34,102 nucleotides of DNA from Planktomarina sp. (GTDB taxonomy: Bacteria > Pseudomonadota > Alphaproteobacteria > Rhodobacterales > Rhodobacteraceae), in NCBI GenBank assembly GCA_020629775.1, contig JAHDCP010000022.1:1-34102 (forward strand), read 5' to 3'. Of the stretch, positions 33,191 through 34,102 are shown in pieces; within the stretch, counting starts at the first letter, position 1; every line of letters begins with the position of its first letter. Both the position numbers and the translations under genes were made by a program. The notes beneath the pieces were generated by a model. The model saw only the letters and a program-made list of their open reading frames with translations. It was not told the DNA's origin and ran no database searches.

Positions 33191-34098
33191 GATGCATCCT
33201 CCACCAGCCATGTGCACAAAGCTTCAAATGACATGCCCGTTTCCGCGGCCTGTTCTGGCGACAAGGATGTGGGCGTCATACCGGGCTGGGTGTTCGTTTC
33301 CAGGATGATCAAACCATCCGCGCCACGCGTTTCATCCCAGCGAAAATCAGTGCGCGACATGCCTTTGCACCCCAACGCACCATGGGCGCGCACAGCCAAT
33401 TCCATACAAGCGTCAAAGATGTCTTGCGGCACGTCAGCAGGCACCACATGGCGGGATCCGCCTTCTTTGTATTTGGCATCAAAATCGTACCAGCCATCCG
33501 TCAGAATATCTGTAACGGTCAGGGGCTTATCGCCCAAAACCGTTGTCGTCAGCTCACGACCTGGGGCATAAGTTTCAACCATAACAACGTCAGGCATTTC
33601 TGCAGAAAGCACCGGCGGCGTGTTCATAGTGTCATCCACCAGATACACCCCAACGGACGACCCTTCATTGTTGGGCTTCACCACATATGGTGTTGCCATG
33701 GGGTGGTCGGTGCCAATCTTGGCTTTTTCGATCAGCAAGCTTTCCACAATCGGCAAACCATGGGCTTTGAAAACGCCTTTGCTGCGCTGCTTGTCCATGG
33801 CCAAAGCGGAGGCCAAAACGCCAGAATGTGTATAGGGGATGTGCATCCATTCCAGAATGCCTTGAACGCAGCCATCTTCGCCCCAACGGCCGTGCAAAGC
33901 GTTGAACGCCACGTCCGGCTGGGTGTCTGCCAGCACTTGGGCCAAATCAGCCCCTGCATCAATTTCAGAAACACGGAATCCCGCCGCCCGCAATGCGGCT
34001 GCGCATTCATTGCCTGACGAAAGGGACACTTCTCGCTCTGCGGAAGGGCCACCCATCAATACGGCAACGTGTTTGGAAGCTCTGCCCGAACCTGCCAC
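33178..34098 (-). CDS. ddl: D-alanine--D-alanine ligase
   Basis: Ddl makes the D-Ala-D-Ala dipeptide for peptidoglycan. The 306 residues visible match the usual full length. The ATP-grasp features are VAVLMGGPSAEREVSLSSGN, HGRWGEDGCVQGILEWMHIP, ALAMDKQRSKGVFKAHGLP, VVKPNNEGSSVGV and the metal-binding end LILETNTQPGMTPTSLSPEQ. It starts at GTG 34098, four bases from the window edge, so its Shine-Dalgarno cannot be checked and a start further upstream is possible. It is the first gene seen in the ddl-ftsQ-ftsA-ftsZ run; murB or murC would be expected beyond the edge. The 3' end overlaps ftsQ. Confidence 0.93.
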   Translation of the reverse strand: MAGSGRASKHVAVLMGGPSAEREVSLSSGNECAAALRAAGFRVSEIDAGADLAQVLADTQPDVAFNALHGRWGEDGCVQGILEWMHIPYTHSGVLASALAMDKQRSKGVFKAHGLPIVESLLIEKAKIGTDHPMATPYVVKPNNEGSSVGVYLVDDTMNTPPVLSAEMPDVVMVETYAPGRELTTTVLGDKPLTVTDILTDGWYDFDAKYKEGGSRHVVPADVPQDIFDACMELAVRAHGALGCKGMSRTDFRWDETRGADGLIILETNTQPGMTPTSLSPEQAAETGMSFEALCTWLVEDASCNR

Positions 34099-34102
34099 GT
34101 TT

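Noticed and set aside
1-34102. Insertion sequences, prophage, tRNA or rRNA genes
   Set aside because: No transposase, integrase, phage protein, terminal inverted repeats with target duplication, or tRNA/rRNA-like sequence was recognised by eye; a computed tRNA or Rfam scan could still find a small RNA.

Overview
The window reads as a piece of an alphaproteobacterial chromosome, most likely order Rhodobacterales (Roseobacter/Rhodobacter relatives). The clues are the ddl-ftsQ-ftsA-ftsZ-lpxC-bamD-recN order, an FtsZ with a long Pro/Ala/Glu-rich tail ending in [10 protein letters not shown], a BolA/J-protein/CobS/CobT neighbourhood of the aerobic cobaltochelatase type, an LpxC/BamD outer-membrane signature, and moderate-to-high GC. 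Genus cannot be told from the sequence alone. Genes are tightly packed. No gene-free stretch exceeds 300 bases; the largest gaps are about 155-175 bases (966-1121, 13161-13335, 29059-29223, 30760-30932).

Left part (1-9.7 kb): the 5' two thirds of pntA (proton-translocating transhydrogenase) runs off the left edge and is divergent from an SDR dehydrogenase, with a 17-bp palindrome between them. Next is a five-gene run on the minus strand: a photolyase/cryptochrome-like flavoprotein, a 54-residue DUF2256 zinc-ribbon-like protein translationally coupled to it (TAATG), malate synthase G, a GlcG/HbpS-family protein and a class-I glutamine-amidotransferase-like hydrolase. Aminopeptidase N diverges from this run.

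Middle (9.7-20.2 kb): gatB; a LysR regulator divergent from an NAD-dependent epimerase-like gene with phased inverted repeats between them; bolA divergent from a J-domain gene; then a minus-strand cassette of ECF sigma factor, RskA-like anti-sigma factor, fasciclin-domain secreted protein, Tat-type periplasmic MsrB and an unknown four-helix membrane protein. The cassette sits between the J-domain gene and cobS-cobT, which I remember as usually adjacent in this group, so it looks inserted. The sigma/anti-sigma/fasciclin set recalls mycobacterial SigK-RskA-MPT70/83, and the sigma factor has two cysteines 50 residues apart, as in the SigK redox switch.

Right part (20.2-34.1 kb): an aminopeptidase P with a DUF427 gene behind it; a CLC-type chloride channel; a GlcD/D-lactate-dehydrogenase-like FAD enzyme; then the minus-strand division and envelope cluster, transcribed in the order ddl, ftsQ, ftsA, ftsZ, lpxC, bamD, recN, with a clear intrinsic terminator after ftsZ.

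Most of the window is housekeeping. The parts most worth follow-up are the sigma/fasciclin/MsrB cassette, the photolyase-DUF2256 pair with its altered flavin-site residues, and several intergenic repeat structures.
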